This document shows positions 7,341 through 14,050 of a DNA stretch of 14,064 bases, piece after piece. Both the position numbers and the translations under genes were made by a program. How positions within the stretch are numbered: position 1 is the stretch's first letter; every line of letters starts with the position of its first letter. Below the pieces are notes generated by a model. It worked only from the letters and a program-made list of their open reading frames with translations, did not search any database and was not told the DNA's origin. This DNA comes from an uncultured Eubacteriales bacterium (GTDB taxonomy: Bacteria; Bacillota; Clostridia; Oscillospirales; CAG-272): positions 1 through 14,064 of the forward strand of contig CAKSOR010000021.1 in assembly GCA_934477985.1 (NCBI GenBank). Direction: 5' to 3'.

Positions 7341-7368
7341 AAAAACAGCCGGCTGTTAAGCCGGCTGT
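7341..7368 (-). terminator. Terminator or attenuator hairpin abutting the lipoprotein operon start
   Basis: Read on the minus strand, ACAGCCGGC pairs perfectly with GCCGGCTGT (9 bp) around a 6-base loop and is followed by five T (7345-7341). The T run merges into the AAAAAGGAG ribosome binding site of the 800-residue lipoprotein gene. The only clear minus-strand promoter upstream (7690-7662) must read through it, so it could act as an attenuator. It could equally be the terminator of an upstream gene that has decayed. Confidence 0.75.
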
Positions 7369-7376
7369 CTGACATT

Positions 7377-7619
7377 TTAGTCGTGCTGGAAGGTTGATTC
7401 ATGACGTCCGCATATACAGTAGCCGTCTGAGCCGGCAGAGTGATCTTCTGATTCTCTGTAGAAATTGATACTGTCTCCGGGTTTTCCGCAGTATAAGCAC
7501 ATTTCTCTTACGGTCACGTTTTATGTGGAAGAATTCGCAATAGTCTTCATAGTCAATATGCCGGAAACTAACCCATTGGCGTATCCTCCTGTGTCCGCTA
7601 CATCATCAATTTCGTAAGT
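7377..7619 (-). pseudogene. Coding relic, possibly the C-terminus of a carbohydrate-active enzyme
   Basis: No intact gene fits here, but the minus strand reads as protein in pieces. From 7619 a 32-codon frame without a plausible start begins TYEIDDVADTGG and ends at TAA (7523-7521). The same frame continues NVTVREM. A shift of one base near 7501 then gives AENPETVSIS and KITLPAQTATVYADV. The last pieces resemble the final beta-sandwich strands found at the end of many glycoside hydrolases. This looks like a gene broken by a stop, a frameshift and loss of its 5' part. Another frame in the same DNA is a 41-codon ORF (7502-7377) with CxxC and CxC. Both cannot be real. The family is not identified. 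Confidence 0.35.
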
Positions 7620-7661
7620 TTATGACCTTGCGATTGACGATTATTATTTTTTCTGAATTTA

Positions 7662-7690
7662 ATTATATCATACTACCCGCGATTTGTCAA
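7662..7690 (-). promoter_or_regulatory. Minus-strand promoter upstream of the lipoprotein operon leader
   Basis: TTGACA (7690-7685), a 17-base spacer and TATAAT (7667-7662), with TGA before the -10. The start site would be near 7655, about 330 bases upstream of the first lipoprotein ATG. No other good promoter was found between here and that gene. Confidence 0.75.
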
Positions 7691-7700
7691 TAGGACAAAT
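7682..7700. promoter_or_regulatory. Inverted repeat overlapping the -35 box, operator candidate
   Basis: ATTTGTC (7682-7688) and GACAAAT (7694-7700) are perfect inverted copies around 5 bases, and the -35 TTGACA lies within them. Just beyond is a direct repeat TGTAAA (7700-7705 and 7711-7716), 11 bases apart. The placement suits repressor control. No T run follows, so it is a poor terminator for the GH42 gene. Confidence 0.4.
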
Positions 7701-7718
7701 GTAAACAGACTGTAAATC

Positions 7719-9611
7719 TCACCGGATAATCAGCATCGCGGCATCGGAGATTTCAGGCAACATGACGAAACCGTTCTTCACCTTAAGCTCGGTCTCACGC
7801 TCTGGAGCAGCGAAGATGACATGGTTCGCGGCGAAATTGAGCTTTATCTCATGCGGCTTAATCGGGTGAGCATAGGGCTCGTTCGACACGAGCGTGACGA
7901 TTTTGTACCCATCGCCCGCGAGCACTCCGGCGAAGAGATTGCGCGAATTCGTCTGAACCGGCGGCGTCAGTTTATAGTGCTCTATGATGTCGGCGATCTG
8001 AGCTCCGCCGCGGAATTCCTCGGTCACGCGGTTGCCCGGAAGGCTCGACAGCTCGAAATATCCTCCGCACACGACCGCGTCGAAAGTCCCGGAAAGATCG
8101 CCCGCAAGCACCTTTCCGCCGCTTTTTTCAAACTTCTCAAGCGCTTTTTTCTCCTCCTCCGAGAGGGCTTTCAGCGCCGGGACGAAGAGGTATTTTACGC
8201 CGAGCCGGTTCTCCTCGAGATCTTTTGCGCGCAGAAAATCCGGGTCGAAGCCCTCCTGCCGGAGTTCGCGGTAGAGCTGTATCGTCAGAAATACCCACAG
8301 ATTGACGGCGTTGTTGCTGCCCGACACCGCGTCGAAATAGTAGTTCGCGCGGTCGGAATGGAGTATCGCGACGCCTTGACGCAGCTTTTCGGCTTTGGCG
8401 ATAAGTTCAGAATATCGTTTCAAATGCAGCAATAATTTCACATCTCTGTCAAATCTTTCGGTCTTGCTCCCGTCGTAGTGCAGAAATCCGCAGTTATCAG
8501 CCCACGGAGTCGCCGGATCGGGATAGTCGCCGCGCCAAGCGTAGTAGCAGATTCCCTTGCAGCCCGAGCCGATGACCGAGTAGGTCGACTGATAGAATTT
8601 CCGCGACGGCATTTTCGTCCGCGCGTCGAGCTCAGCCGACCAGGCGTGCTTGCCATAGACCGCCGCCGCGGACTCGGCGAGCGACATGATGTAGGCCGCC
8701 GGGAAGTATTCCGCACCGTCGAAGCCGGTGTAGTGCGTGAAAGCGAGCGTCGTCAGATCCTTTGCGTCGTCGAAGAAGGTCACCCCGGCGTTCGCGTTGC
8801 GGTTGGTCGAGTGCGAGGTCGTGTAGCAGGTGTAGCAGTCAATCCCCGGCAAAGCCTCGTGCGCCGCCCTCGCGGTCTCGTCGAGGAAATCCGACATCGC
8901 TTTGCAGGAGAATTCGCGCCATCTTACCCACTCGAGCACCTTGTCGCGTGGGAATTTGTTCGAGTCAAAGTGCGGGCGTTCACGCGGCGGCTCGTAGTTT
9001 TCAGCCGCTTCCACAGGTATGACGCCCTTTTCGGCAAGCCACTCGCGATAGGCGCGGATCGTTGCCGGATTGTAGTCGAAGACGCCGTTGTAAGGGTAGT
9101 GCGGCTCGTTGTAGATCTGATAGGAAATCAGCGCGTCAAAGCGCGAAAAATGTCCGGCTAGCGCCTTTGTGGCGGCATAATTGTCGCGCCGCGCGCCTTT
9201 GTGGAAGAAGGACGACTGCATGAACGCCGACCAGTATTTCTCCATTGCCTCGCCCGCGTTGTTGACGAACTCGTAGTTTTCGTTGCCGCTGAGGTTGACG
9301 AAGTAGCCGTTTAGCCGGACACTCAGCCCGAGCCCGACCTTTTCCGCCTCGCGCGCCATCTCGTCGATGAATGGCGTGTCGACTCTCAGCGAATCGCCGT
9401 CGGGCTCGACCGTCCCGAGCGCGGCGCAGCGGACGAACTGAATTCCGCACTCGCGCATCAGCTTGAAATCCTTCCTCATCTCGCCGAGCCGGTCGCCGCT
9501 CTCTGGCACAGGGTATTTCGACGGAAGGAAGGAGGGGTAATAGGACGCGCCGAGCGCGAATGTCGGTCTGCCGTCCTCGTGAAGGATGCCGTTTATGATC
9601 TCGTATTTCAT
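7719..9611 (-). CDS. GH42-like beta-galactosidase
   Basis: This 630-residue protein has no signal peptide and is predicted cytoplasmic. Its N-terminal TIM barrel (~residues 17-400) resembles glycoside hydrolase family 42. It opens with GASYYPSFLP, followed by a run around MRECGIQFVR (52-61) typical of the first barrel strands. SYQIYNEP (163-170) carries the likely acid/base E169, and WSAELDAR (324-331) the likely nucleophile E327. After the barrel, LRQGVAILHSD starts the class-I-amidotransferase-like trimerisation domain of GH42, and a short C-terminal beta domain follows. The length suits GH42 (usually 650-700). It would hydrolyse imported beta-galactosides; alpha-L-arabinopyranosidase activity is a family alternative. 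ATG 9611 is chosen because AAGGAG (9624-9619) lies 7 bases upstream; ATG 9617 would be too close. It is divergently transcribed from the AraC regulator, its probable controller. No clear terminator follows. Confidence 0.82.
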   Translation of the reverse strand: MKYEIINGILHEDGRPTFALGASYYPSFLPSKYPVPESGDRLGEMRKDFKLMRECGIQFVRCAALGTVEPDGDSLRVDTPFIDEMAREAEKVGLGLSVRLNGYFVNLSGNENYEFVNNAGEAMEKYWSAFMQSSFFHKGARRDNYAATKALAGHFSRFDALISYQIYNEPHYPYNGVFDYNPATIRAYREWLAEKGVIPVEAAENYEPPRERPHFDSNKFPRDKVLEWVRWREFSCKAMSDFLDETARAAHEALPGIDCYTCYTTSHSTNRNANAGVTFFDDAKDLTTLAFTHYTGFDGAEYFPAAYIMSLAESAAAVYGKHAWSAELDARTKMPSRKFYQSTYSVIGSGCKGICYYAWRGDYPDPATPWADNCGFLHYDGSKTERFDRDVKLLLHLKRYSELIAKAEKLRQGVAILHSDRANYYFDAVSGSNNAVNLWVFLTIQLYRELRQEGFDPDFLRAKDLEENRLGVKYLFVPALKALSEEEKKALEKFEKSGGKVLAGDLSGTFDAVVCGGYFELSSLPGNRVTEEFRGGAQIADIIEHYKLTPPVQTNSRNLFAGVLAGDGYKIVTLVSNEPYAHPIKPHEIKLNFAANHVIFAAPERETELKVKNGFVMLPEISDAAMLIIR

Positions 9612-9669
9612 CTGCATGCTCCTTTTGATTGATGATAATATTTTAGCACAATATCGAAAATTAGTCGAG

Positions 9670-9703
9670 ATTATATCTTATCAGTGCTATCATAATTTTA
9701 TCA
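9670..9703 (-). promoter_or_regulatory. Candidate GH42 promoter with TGATA repeats in place of a -35
   Basis: A perfect TATAAT (9675-9670) faces the GH42 gene, with a leader of about 50 bases. The expected -35 position (9698-9693, AAATTA) is poor. Three direct copies of TGATA (minus strand; TATCA on plus at 9679, 9688 and 9699) spaced 9 and 11 bases cover the -15 to -40 region. This could be an activator site for the divergent AraC protein. The region is AT-rich, so chance repeats are possible. Confidence 0.35.
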
Positions 9704-9709
9704 AAACTC

Positions 9710-9738
9710 TTGACGCGGAGAACGTTTTGTGGTATAAT
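9710..9738 (+). promoter_or_regulatory. Promoter of the AraC-family regulator
   Basis: TTGACG (9710-9715), a 17-base spacer and TATAAT (9733-9738), with TGG before the -10. Transcription would start near 9744-9746, only 5-12 bases before the possible start codons. Confidence 0.82.
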
Positions 9739-9755
9739 TTATCGGGGTGATGAAA

Positions 9756-10556
9756 ATGGTGAGCTTCAGTGAGCTCGAGCGGCTCGACTTCGATGTTTCC
9801 GACCTGAACGCGCGCGTCCAGAACTGGCGCGAGGGCGAGGTCTACGATTACAGCCTGAAAAAGCGCTTCCGAAGCGGACTTATGTACATAAGCGGCTGTT
9901 CCGCCGAGTTCGAGTGGGAGAACGGCAGTCTTTCGGCGCGCCGCGGCGAGCTGATTTTCCTGCCGCAGGGGATGAATTACCGCGTGACATTCAGCTTGGT
10001 CGACGGGGTTGAGTGCACGTTTCTCGCGAACTTCATACTGAGCGTCGAACCGACGAAGGCAATTGAGCTTATCAGCGCCGACGCGCACGAGCTCTCCGCC
10101 GATTTCCGCGAGCTCGCTGCGCTCTATCTGAAGCCGTCGACCTCGCCGCTCTGCTTCAAGAGCCGGATGTATCAGCTTTTGTGGCGCGCGATGACGCTCC
10201 GCGGCAATGAGGAAAAACAGCGCTCCGGCGGAATCGGCGCGGCGCTTCGGCGCATCGGCGAGTCGCCCGGAGTCAGCGAGCCAGAGCTTGCGGCGCTCTG
10301 CGGAATGAGCGTGCCGACTTTCATCCGCACGATGAAGCTCTACACCGGCATGACGCCTAAGAAATATTGTCTCGAGCTCCGGCTGAAAAAGGCGAAAAAG
10401 CTGCTTTCTGACGGTATTTTCAGCGTCAGCGAGATCGCGTCGCTGTCAGGATTCTCATCGCCGTCGCATTTCGGCGCGGCGTTCAGGCAGAGCACCGGCA
10501 TGTCGCCCGGCGAGTTCGCGCGGCGGCAGGGAACCGACAAAAAGACCGGCGGATGA
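9756..10556 (+). CDS. AraC-family transcriptional regulator
   Basis: This 266-residue protein has the usual AraC/XylS layout. An N-terminal cupin-like sensor domain covers ~residues 25-100 (strands around GLMYISGC, ELIFLPQG and CTFLANF), with a linker to ~155. The C-terminal DNA-binding domain (~160-258) has two helix-turn-helix units: SEPELAALCGMSVPTFIR and SVSEIASLSGFSSPSHFG, then AAFRQSTGMSPGEFAR, the family signature. It probably senses a sugar and activates the divergent GH42 gene and perhaps the promoters of the third lipoprotein and GH10 gene. ATG 9756 has GGGG (9744-9747) 8 bases upstream. ATG 9750 and GTG 9747 are in-frame alternatives, but the predicted transcript start near 9745 leaves almost no leader for them. 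It converges with the next minus-strand gene, 17 bases away. Confidence 0.9.
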   Translation: MVSFSELERLDFDVSDLNARVQNWREGEVYDYSLKKRFRSGLMYISGCSAEFEWENGSLSARRGELIFLPQGMNYRVTFSLVDGVECTFLANFILSVEPTKAIELISADAHELSADFRELAALYLKPSTSPLCFKSRMYQLLWRAMTLRGNEEKQRSGGIGAALRRIGESPGVSEPELAALCGMSVPTFIRTMKLYTGMTPKKYCLELRLKKAKKLLSDGIFSVSEIASLSGFSSPSHFGAAFRQSTGMSPGEFARRQGTDKKTGG

Positions 10557-10565
10557 GTTTCCGCC
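10537..10565 (-). terminator. Terminator of the third lipoprotein locus
   Basis: On the minus strand GGCGGA (10565-10560) pairs with TCCGCC (10553-10548) around a 6-base loop, followed by GGTCTTTTTG. It overlaps the last codons of the AraC gene. It is weak on the plus strand, where no T run follows. Confidence 0.5.
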
Positions 10566-10573
10566 AGTGATTA

Positions 10574-12274
10574 TTATTTGTTTTCGCTGTGAATTGTGGT
10601 TACCCGGTTTTCGATGATTTTTATCGCCCCGTCAAGGTCTCCGCCGCGCTTTTTCCATGAGTCTAACTCCTCGATGATGATGTTCACCAGCGTTTTCTCG
10701 AGCCGCGTCTGAGCTCTCGCTGAGCCGACCGCGGCTTTTATTTTGCCGAATATCTCGTCGGTCAGCTCAAAACCGCCCGGCTTGTCGAGCTTTTCAGCCG
10801 ACTGGGTCATCAGATTTCCTTCAATATAAATATAACGCGGGATCGAGTCGAGATATTTTGCGAGCGCCGAGCGCGTCGCGACCGGAATCGCCGTCGACCT
10901 GTTCAGCGAGTAGGCGTCGGACAGCCGGAGTTTCAGAAACTCCCACGCGCCATTTTTTTCGGATTTTGACGAGATTCCGGCGCAGACCTTCACCTCGAGC
11001 ATCGGGACGCCGCCAACCGCCGAACCGAAGATCGAGAGATCGTCGATGCCGTACAGCAGCCGGTATTTCGCGATTATCGAGACGTCGAGCGGCTCGTGAC
11101 TGAGCAGAACCTCACCTGACGCGAAGGCTTCGAAGCGGTTGCTCGTCGTGACAGCGCCGCTGTGATAGCCATTTCCAAAGTCGCGGAAAGCCATCGCGAA
11201 GCGCCTGAAAAGCTCCGAGTCAAAGCGCGTTTCACCGGTCTCAGGGTCGATAAATTCATCGAGTGAGAGCCGCAAAAGCTCGCTGAACTTTGTCGCGGCT
11301 GTCAGCGCCTGATCTTGCGGGAGTGATCCGAGCTTGTCGAGCAGAACCTCCGCGCTCAGTCCATCCGGAAAATCCGCGCTCCGACCGAGCAGAGTCCTGA
11401 CCTCGGCGACAAGCGGCGCGGTGAAGTCTCCGCCGGTGTAATTCCCGCGCTCCTGGTCGGTCATAAGCTCGCGCAGATTCGCGAAAAGCCCCTTCGCGGC
11501 TAAGCTTTCGACGTCTGAATATTCTGGCGAGATCAGGATGATGTCGGGAATTTCGCCAGAAATAACGTCGCGGCTGAAGGCTTCGGCTTCGGCGGCGGGG
11601 CTGCCCGAGCCGTCGGAATAGGTCTTCAGCTTGATCCGGTAATTGTCGTTTGTGCGGTTGAAATCGGCGACGGCGTTCTTCGTCTGGTCGTCGGGCGTGC
11701 AGGCGACGACCGCGAGCGTCAGGATTGTCCGCTTGTCCGACCCGGTGATCGGCGAGATCTTCCAGAGCGATTCCTTCTGCCCGAAAATGTCGAATGAGAG
11801 CAGGTAAAAATTCTCGCCATCGGTGACGGTCGACGTGATCATGCCCGGAATTCCGAGCTCAATCGGGTTGAAATCCGGCTTTTTCTCGGGCTCACGGTCG
11901 ATTCCGATGAGCTCCGGCGGCTCGAAGCTGACCTCGTAGTCGTTTTTGGCGTCTGAGACAATCAGCCTGCAATCGCGCTGAGTCGATTTGAGCCGCGCCG
12001 ACGTGAGCTCTGTAGCCGAGTCGACGCGGACTGTTTCGTTCTCGCCGACCCTGACCGCGCCGGTGTTCGAGACGACGTACAGCTTATTATCGAGCTCGCC
12101 CGCGAAAAGAATCCTGAAAACTCCCTCGCCCGCGGCTTGGTTTCCGCCGAAACCGGCGATGTCGACACCGAAAAGCTCGCCGCAGTCGTATTCGGCGGTT
12201 GTTTTATTCTTGTCTATCCGCCTGAGCCGCATCGCAGCGAGCTCTCCGTCCTCCCGGTTCGCCTCGACGACCAA
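10574..12274 (-). CDS. Solute-binding lipoprotein, 3' piece downstream of an in-frame TAG
   Basis: A 566-codon frame that reads on without a stop from the TAG at 12328-12326, in the same frame as the 5' piece. The intact gene would be 12592-10574, 672 codons. Without the join this piece has only a TTG (12274) or an internal ATG (12232) to start from and no signal peptide. The first ~180 residues are beta-rich and correspond to a shorter version of the propeller-like half. From ~183 a family-1 solute-binding domain begins (TILTLAVVACTP, then FNRTNDNYR, FSRDVISGEIPDIILISP), ending in NIIIEELDSW...AIKIIENRV, the same tail motif as the other two lipoproteins. Codon use stays like its neighbours throughout. 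Either a recent pseudogene, a read-through gene or a sequence error; the cargo is unknown. Confidence 0.7.
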   Translation of the reverse strand: MVVEANREDGELAAMRLRRIDKNKTTAEYDCGELFGVDIAGFGGNQAAGEGVFRILFAGELDNKLYVVSNTGAVRVGENETVRVDSATELTSARLKSTQRDCRLIVSDAKNDYEVSFEPPELIGIDREPEKKPDFNPIELGIPGMITSTVTDGENFYLLSFDIFGQKESLWKISPITGSDKRTILTLAVVACTPDDQTKNAVADFNRTNDNYRIKLKTYSDGSGSPAAEAEAFSRDVISGEIPDIILISPEYSDVESLAAKGLFANLRELMTDQERGNYTGGDFTAPLVAEVRTLLGRSADFPDGLSAEVLLDKLGSLPQDQALTAATKFSELLRLSLDEFIDPETGETRFDSELFRRFAMAFRDFGNGYHSGAVTTSNRFEAFASGEVLLSHEPLDVSIIAKYRLLYGIDDLSIFGSAVGGVPMLEVKVCAGISSKSEKNGAWEFLKLRLSDAYSLNRSTAIPVATRSALAKYLDSIPRYIYIEGNLMTQSAEKLDKPGGFELTDEIFGKIKAAVGSARAQTRLEKTLVNIIIEELDSWKKRGGDLDGAIKIIENRVTTIHSENK

Positions 12275-12325
12275 CTTTATCTTTTCGCTCGTGAACGTGT
12301 TGAGCGTCCTCCAGCCGTCTGATTG

Positions 12326-12592
12326 CTAAGCGTCAGACCAGCTCATCGAGCCGTCCGAAAGGTCAAGCGTCAGTTCGGTCGGTGTCTCACCGTGCCAGCC
12401 GCTGAGCGTCAGCGTCCCGCCCGCGACCGACATCGAATCGACGCTGAAATCGTCCGGCAGACTCAGCTCATCGAGCGACCAGTTCGTTTTTTCAACCGTG
12501 TTTGTCTCCTCCCCGCAGCCAGTGAGGAGAAGAATTGTGAATATCACAAAAATCACAACCGCGGGAATAATGTGTTTGCTTCCATATCGCAC
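12326..12592 (-). CDS. Solute-binding lipoprotein, 5' piece ending at an in-frame TAG
   Basis: An 88-codon frame from GTG 12592 with AAAGGAGG (12608-12601) 8 bases upstream and a good promoter. It encodes a lipoprotein signal peptide (IIPAVVIFVIFTILLLTGC, lipidated Cys26) and about 60 residues of mature N-terminus before TAG (12328-12326). After the TAG the same frame continues QSDGWRTLNT into the 566-codon piece. GCT-TAG-CAA is one transition from GCT-CAG-CAA (Ala-Gln-Gln). Alone it would make only a short anchored lipopeptide. It is divergent from the GH10 gene. Confidence 0.7.
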   Translation of the reverse strand: MRYGSKHIIPAVVIFVIFTILLLTGCGEETNTVEKTNWSLDELSLPDDFSVDSMSVAGGTLTLSGWHGETPTELTLDLSDGSMSWSDA

Positions 12593-12618
12593 AGTAAGGA
12601 CCTCCTTTCTTTTTCTAT

Positions 12619-12647
12619 ATTATACCACAAACTGTTCGGAAAATCAA
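12619..12647 (-). promoter_or_regulatory. Promoter of the third lipoprotein gene
   Basis: TTGATT (12647-12642), a 17-base spacer and TATAAT (12624-12619), with TGG before the -10 on the minus strand. The start site near 12612 gives a short leader containing the AAAGGAGG site. An intact promoter and ribosome binding site suggest that the locus is still expressed despite the TAG. Confidence 0.82.
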
Positions 12648-12662
12648 ACCTTTTCTTCCGAA
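12635..12662. promoter_or_regulatory. Inverted repeat between divergent promoters, operator candidate
   Basis: TTCGGAA (12635-12641) and TTCCGAA (12656-12662) are inverted copies 14 bases apart. The left arm is in the spacer of the minus promoter and the -35 box lies between the arms. The right arm lies upstream of the GH10 promoter. It could bind a regulator that controls both directions. Confidence 0.35.
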
Positions 12663-12689
12663 AAAAGAGTTTTTTTTCGCACGGTTTGG

Positions 12690-12698
12690 TGGTATAAT
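12690..12698 (+). promoter_or_regulatory. GH10 promoter, extended -10 without a -35
   Basis: TGGTATAAT is a perfect TATAAT (12693-12698) with extended TGn. At 17 bases upstream there is only a T run (12670-12675) rather than TTGACA. Such promoters rely on the extended -10 or an activator; here regulation together with the divergent lipoprotein is plausible. Confidence 0.65.
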
Positions 12699-12733
12699 AT
12701 TCGTACAACGATTTTTCCACGGAGGAAATGAAA

Positions 12734-14050
12734 ATGTCAAGAAAAGACACAGCACTCAAATATTTCAACGAGCAGAAGGAGCTCACCGACATCCGCGTGA
12801 AGTCGGGCATCGAACTCAACCGCAAGGGCGACGCCGACATCACGCTCAAGATGGCTGACGGCAGCGCGCTCCCCGAAAACGTCACCGTCGAGGTTGAGCA
12901 GGTCAACCACGAGTTCAAATTCGGCGCGAACATCTTCATGCTCGACGAGTTCGAGTGCGAGGAGAAGAACAGAATCTACCGCGAGAAGTTCCCGGAGATC
13001 TTCAATTTAGCGACCGTCCCGTTCTACTGGCGCGACAACGAGCCCGAGCAGGGCAAGACCCGCTACGCGGTCGATTCGCCGAAGATCTATCGCCGTCCCG
13101 CGACCGACCTCTGCGTCAACTACTGTGAGGAGAAGGGCGTCGAGCCGAAGCTCCACTGCCTCAACTACGACGCGTGGGCACCCTTCTGGCTCTGCAAGAA
13201 GACGGTCGACGAGCAGAAGTACTTCCTCGAGAAGCGATTCTCCGAGATCAGCGAGCGCTACGCAAGAAAGATTCCGATGATGGAGGTCACGAACGAGACG
13301 CTTCAGAACGGCAATATGAAGTTCTTCTATGAGGACGATTTTGTCGATTGGAGCTTCCGCACAGCTGACAGATATTTCCATAACAACCACCTCGTCATCA
13401 ACGACTACAACATCTGGGCTCCCAACCAGACCAACCGTACATACTACTACATGCAGATCGAGCGCCTTCTCCGCGACGGAATCAAGCACCTCGACTCGAT
13501 CGGTTTGCAGTTCCACAGCTTCTTCCCGCTCGACCACGAGCCGAACGCGGCTAAGGAGCGCTACAACCCTGAGTCGCTCTTCAAGCTGATGGACAACTAC
13601 GCGCGCCTCAACAAGGCGGAGCAGATCACCGAGATGACGATTCCGGCATACGGCGGAGACGAGGAGAACGAGTGGGTTCAGGCTGAGCTCATAAAGAATG
13701 TCTACTCGGTCTTCTTCAGCCACCCGGCGATGGAGGCTGTTATCTACTGGAACGTTGTCGACGGCTACGCCGCGTTCGCTCCGCAAGGCGACATGACCGC
13801 GGGCGAAAACAAGTATTTCGGCGGTCTGATGCGCTTCGACATGACAGAAAAGCCGGCTTATAAGATGCTGAGGCACCTCATCCACGAGGAGTGGCATACC
13901 GGCGAAAAGGTCAGCGCGGTCGACGGACACGCGAAGTTCCGCGGATTTTACGGCGATTACAAGCTGAAAATCCACGCGGGCGACAAGACCTATGAGCGCG
14001 ATTACAAGCTCTCTAAGCACGCGAGAAACGATAAGCAGATCGTTCTGTAA
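12734..14050 (+). CDS. GH10-like endo-1,4-beta-xylanase, no signal peptide
   Basis: This 438-residue protein is predicted cytoplasmic because the N-terminus is hydrophilic. A ~60-residue N-terminal beta region (ADITLKMADG, EVEQVNHEFKFGANIF) leads into a family 10 TIM barrel. Motifs: LHCLNYDAWAPFW (140-152) for the His/Trp substrate-binding strand, MEVTNETL (183-190) with acid/base E188, LQFHSFF (258-264) with the conserved His261, ITEMTIPA (298-305) with nucleophile E300, and YWNVVDGY (338-345) matching the W-G-x-x-D strand. Residues ~400-428 (FRGFYGDYKL) form the short C-terminal beta segment seen on many such enzymes. It probably cleaves imported xylo-oligosaccharides. GGAGG (12721-12725) is 8 bases before ATG 12734; ATG 12728 is too close to it. 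A tandem TAA TAA ends the gene. It is divergent from the interrupted lipoprotein gene. Confidence 0.85.
   Translation: MSRKDTALKYFNEQKELTDIRVKSGIELNRKGDADITLKMADGSALPENVTVEVEQVNHEFKFGANIFMLDEFECEEKNRIYREKFPEIFNLATVPFYWRDNEPEQGKTRYAVDSPKIYRRPATDLCVNYCEEKGVEPKLHCLNYDAWAPFWLCKKTVDEQKYFLEKRFSEISERYARKIPMMEVTNETLQNGNMKFFYEDDFVDWSFRTADRYFHNNHLVINDYNIWAPNQTNRTYYYMQIERLLRDGIKHLDSIGLQFHSFFPLDHEPNAAKERYNPESLFKLMDNYARLNKAEQITEMTIPAYGGDEENEWVQAELIKNVYSVFFSHPAMEAVIYWNVVDGYAAFAPQGDMTAGENKYFGGLMRFDMTEKPAYKMLRHLIHEEWHTGEKVSAVDGHAKFRGFYGDYKLKIHAGDKTYERDYKLSKHARNDKQIVL

Noticed and set aside
7377..7660. Known riboswitch or T-box in the lipoprotein leader
   Set aside because: I looked for the T-box motif and common riboswitch cores by eye and found none. 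Only the terminator and relic coding signal are visible.
8478..9161. 227-codon plus-strand frame inside the GH42 gene
   Set aside because: Arginine- and valine-rich shadow of the GH42 coding strand, without start signals or recognisable domain.
12326..12328. Pyrrolysine or genome-wide TAG recoding
   Set aside because: The 293-907 gene appears to end normally at TAG, and no suppressor tRNA or pyrrolysine genes are in the window. A point mutation or error is simpler.
13007..14020. Long open frame (337 codons) on the minus strand opposite the GH10 gene
   Set aside because: It is a shadow of the GH10 gene caused by strong third-position C/G use; the translation is low-complexity V/L/E/D/R and has no family motif or ribosome binding site.
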